Of a DNA stretch of 64,000 bases, positions 62,528 through 64,000 are shown piece by piece. The number at the start of each line of letters is the position of its first letter. Within the stretch, counting starts at the first letter, position 1. Under the pieces are notes generated by a model. The model was not told the DNA's origin, did not search any database, and saw only the letters and a program-made list of their open reading frames with translations. A program made the position numbers and the translations under genes. The DNA comes from Azospirillum brasilense (GTDB taxonomy: Bacteria; Pseudomonadota; Alphaproteobacteria; Azospirillales; Azospirillaceae): assembly GCF_007827815.1 (NCBI RefSeq), contig NZ_VITH01000003.1:1-64000 (forward strand), read 5' to 3'.

Positions 62528-64000
62528 ATGGACTTCGGTCTGTTCACCGACCGTGCGCGCGGCGTCATCCAGGCTGCGCAACTGGCGGCTCTCGCCGGAC
62601 GCCACCAACAGCTCGTCCCCGAACATCTCGTGAAGGCCCTGGTCGAGGACGCCGACGGCGTGCCCGCCAAGCTGATCCGCGATGCCGGCGGCGATCCCGA
62701 GCTTTTGAAGACCGCCGCCGAGGAAACCCTCAACCGCCAGACCCGTGTGGATGGCGAAGGGCCGCACCCGATCTTCATGTCCCCGGCGCTCGCCGGCGTG
62801 CTCCAGAACGCCGTCGAGACGGCGCGGGGGGCCGGCGACAAGTTCGTCTCCCCCGAACGGCTCCTCGAATCGCTGGCCGCCCAGGGCGGCGCCACCCGCG
62901 CGCTGTTCCACCGCGCCGGTGTCGATCCCGCGGTGCTGGTCGAGGGCGTCGAGTCGCTGAGCAAAAACCGCCCGGCCGATCGGCAGGAGGATGCCCAGAT
63001 GGGCGAGGCGCTCGCCAAATACGCCCGCGACCTGACGGAAGAGGCGCGGCAGGGCCGTCTCGACCCGGTGATCGGGCGTGACGACGAGATCCGCCGCACC
63101 ATCCAGGTCCTGGCCCGGCGCACCAAGAACAACCCCGTGCTGATCGGCGAACCCGGCGTCGGCAAGACCGCCGTTGTGGAGGGTCTGGCCCAGCGGCTGG
63201 CCTCCGGCGACGTGCCGGAGGGGCTGAAGGACCGGCGCGTGCTCGCGCTCGACCTCACCGCCCTGCTGGCCGGCGCCAAGTTCCGCGGCGACTTCGAGGA
63301 GCGGCTGAAGGCCGTCCTGTCGGAGGTGCAACAGGCGGCGGGCCGCATCATCCTGTTCATCGACGAGCTGCACTCGCTGATCGGCGCCGGCCGCACGGAC
63401 GGCGCCATGGACGCCGCCAACATGCTGAAGCCCGCGCTGGCGCGCGGCGAGCTGCGCTGCGTCGGCGCCACCACGCCGGACGAGTACCGCAAGTACATCG
63501 AGAAGGACGCGGCGCTGGCCCGCCGCTTCCAGCCGGTGAACGTGGACGAGCCGTCCGACGAGGACGCCGTGTCGATCCTGCGCGGCATCAAGGGCAAGTA
63601 CGAGGTGCACCACGGCGTGCGCATCGCCGACGCGGCGGTGGTCGCGGCGGTGCAGCTCTCCGCCCGCTACATCGCCGACCGCCGCCTGCCCGACAAGGCC
63701 ATCGACCTCGTCGACGAGGCGGCCAGCCGCCTGCGCATGGCGATCGACAGCAAGCCGGAGGCGCTGGACGCCGTCGGCCGCCGCGTCGCCCAGTTGAAGA
63801 TCGAGCGCGAGGCCCTGAAGTCGGAACCGGACGCCGCGTCCCAGGAACGTCTGCACAAGCTGGAGTCCGAACTTGCGGTGGACGAGGCGAAGCTGACCGC
63901 CATGGAGGAGGAATGGCGCGTCGGGCAGTCCCGCCGCACCGAGGGCCGCCGCCTGAAGGAGGAACTGGACCAGGCCCGCACCAAGCTGGAGCACGCGCAG
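62528..64000 (+). CDS. clpB: ClpB disaggregase chaperone (5' part, cut by window edge)
   Basis: The first 491 codons, open to the window edge. Clp-N repeats (about 1-145, [39 protein letters not shown]). The first AAA module (about 160-400) has Walker [19 protein letters not shown], Walker [16 protein letters not shown], and sensor region [18 protein letters not shown]. The middle coiled-coil domain begins near residue 410 ([15 protein letters not shown]). ClpB is an ATP-driven protein disaggregase working with DnaK. CGGAG precedes the ATG, and a sigma-32-like promoter lies upstream. The second AAA module should follow past position 64000. Confidence 0.95.
   Translation, partial: MDFGLFTDRARGVIQAAQLAALAGRHQQLVPEHLVKALVEDADGVPAKLIRDAGGDPELLKTAAEETLNRQTRVDGEGPHPIFMSPALAGVLQNAVETARGAGDKFVSPERLLESLAAQGGATRALFHRAGVDPAVLVEGVESLSKNRPADRQEDAQMGEALAKYARDLTEEARQGRLDPVIGRDDEIRRTIQVLARRTKNNPVLIGEPGVGKTAVVEGLAQRLASGDVPEGLKDRRVLALDLTALLAGAKFRGDFEERLKAVLSEVQQAAGRIILFIDELHSLIGAGRTDGAMDAANMLKPALARGELRCVGATTPDEYRKYIEKDAALARRFQPVNVDEPSDEDAVSILRGIKGKYEVHHGVRIADAAVVAAVQLSARYIADRRLPDKAIDLVDEAASRLRMAIDSKPEALDAVGRRVAQLKIEREALKSEPDAASQERLHKLESELAVDEAKLTAMEEEWRVGQSRRTEGRRLKEELDQARTKLEHAQ

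Noticed and set aside
61408..63624. Very long minus-strand frame joining IclR with sequence opposite clpB
   Set aside because: Only the part to 62247 encodes an IclR protein with a ribosome site. The rest is the reverse of clpB.
1..64000. CRISPR arrays, tRNA/rRNA genes, transposases, integrases, phage genes
   Set aside because: Reading both strands showed no regularly spaced repeats, no recognisable cloverleaf or rRNA stretches and no recombinase motifs. A covariance-model scan was not possible here.

Overview
The window is GC-rich and densely coded on both strands. It is almost certainly alphaproteobacterial and most like Azospirillum or a close Rhodospirillales relative. That placement is inference from the very high third-position GC, two tripartite tricarboxylate transporter (TTT) sets, a complete N-acetylglutaminylglutamine amide (NAGGN) osmolyte cluster, MASE1/FixJ-type and multi-REC signalling proteins, and several methyl-accepting chemotaxis proteins (MCPs). 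I saw no rRNA, tRNA, CRISPR array, transposase, integrase or plasmid replication gene.

Layout, left to right. 0-7 kb: a beta-helix protein with a CBM60-like domain (minus strand), a first TTT transporter (tctC-tctB-tctA) and a TerC-family membrane protein. 7-16 kb: a CBS-BON protein, a GntR regulator, beta-alanine/malonate-semialdehyde catabolism genes (omega-aminotransferase plus mmsA) with a divergent LysR regulator, two small hypotheticals, and a PPOX flavoprotein divergent from a MocR regulator. 16.6-21.4 kb: the NAGGN genes asnO, ngg and an M42 peptidase. 21.4-28 kb: an MFS transporter, then a CstA-family transporter beside a BtsS/BtsR-like pyruvate-sensing pair, a 136-residue protein of unknown family, and an RlpA lipoprotein. 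29-35 kb: a serralysin-like RTX metalloprotease, a Lin0512 protein, and exbB-exbD-tonB behind a Fur-like box. 35-39.4 kb: a MASE1 kinase/FixJ-type regulator pair, glutamate dehydrogenase and an Rnk-like protein. 39.4-47 kb: a DUF2325 protein behind a second Fur-like box, two chemoreceptors, an unknown protein and a MarR-DUF1398 pair. 47.2-53.7 kb: two tandem periplasmic binding proteins with no permease, followed by a hybrid kinase (REC-REC-Hpt), a lone REC protein and a convergent REC-histidine kinase. 54-54.8 kb: a small Cys4 protein coupled by ATGA overlap to a paralogue of the 27.9-kb protein. 54.8-62.2 kb: a single minus-strand sugar-acid operon (IclR-dgoK-dgoA-tctC-tctB-tctA-lactonase-SDR). 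From 62.5 kb: the first 491 codons of clpB, cut by the window edge.

The most notable non-coding signals are: two near-identical 117/118-bp palindromic elements whose outer arms share orientation but whose 20-nt cores are inverted relative to each other, with a one-arm fragment elsewhere; two matching Fur-like sites, one before exbB and one before the DUF2325 gene; an inverted repeat in the PPOX/MocR divergent promoter; and a sigma-32-like promoter before clpB.

The best candidate for something under-described is the 47.2-53.7 kb module of orphan binding proteins and phosphorelay proteins. Next are the Fur-linked DUF2325 gene and the pair of related ~140-residue proteins.
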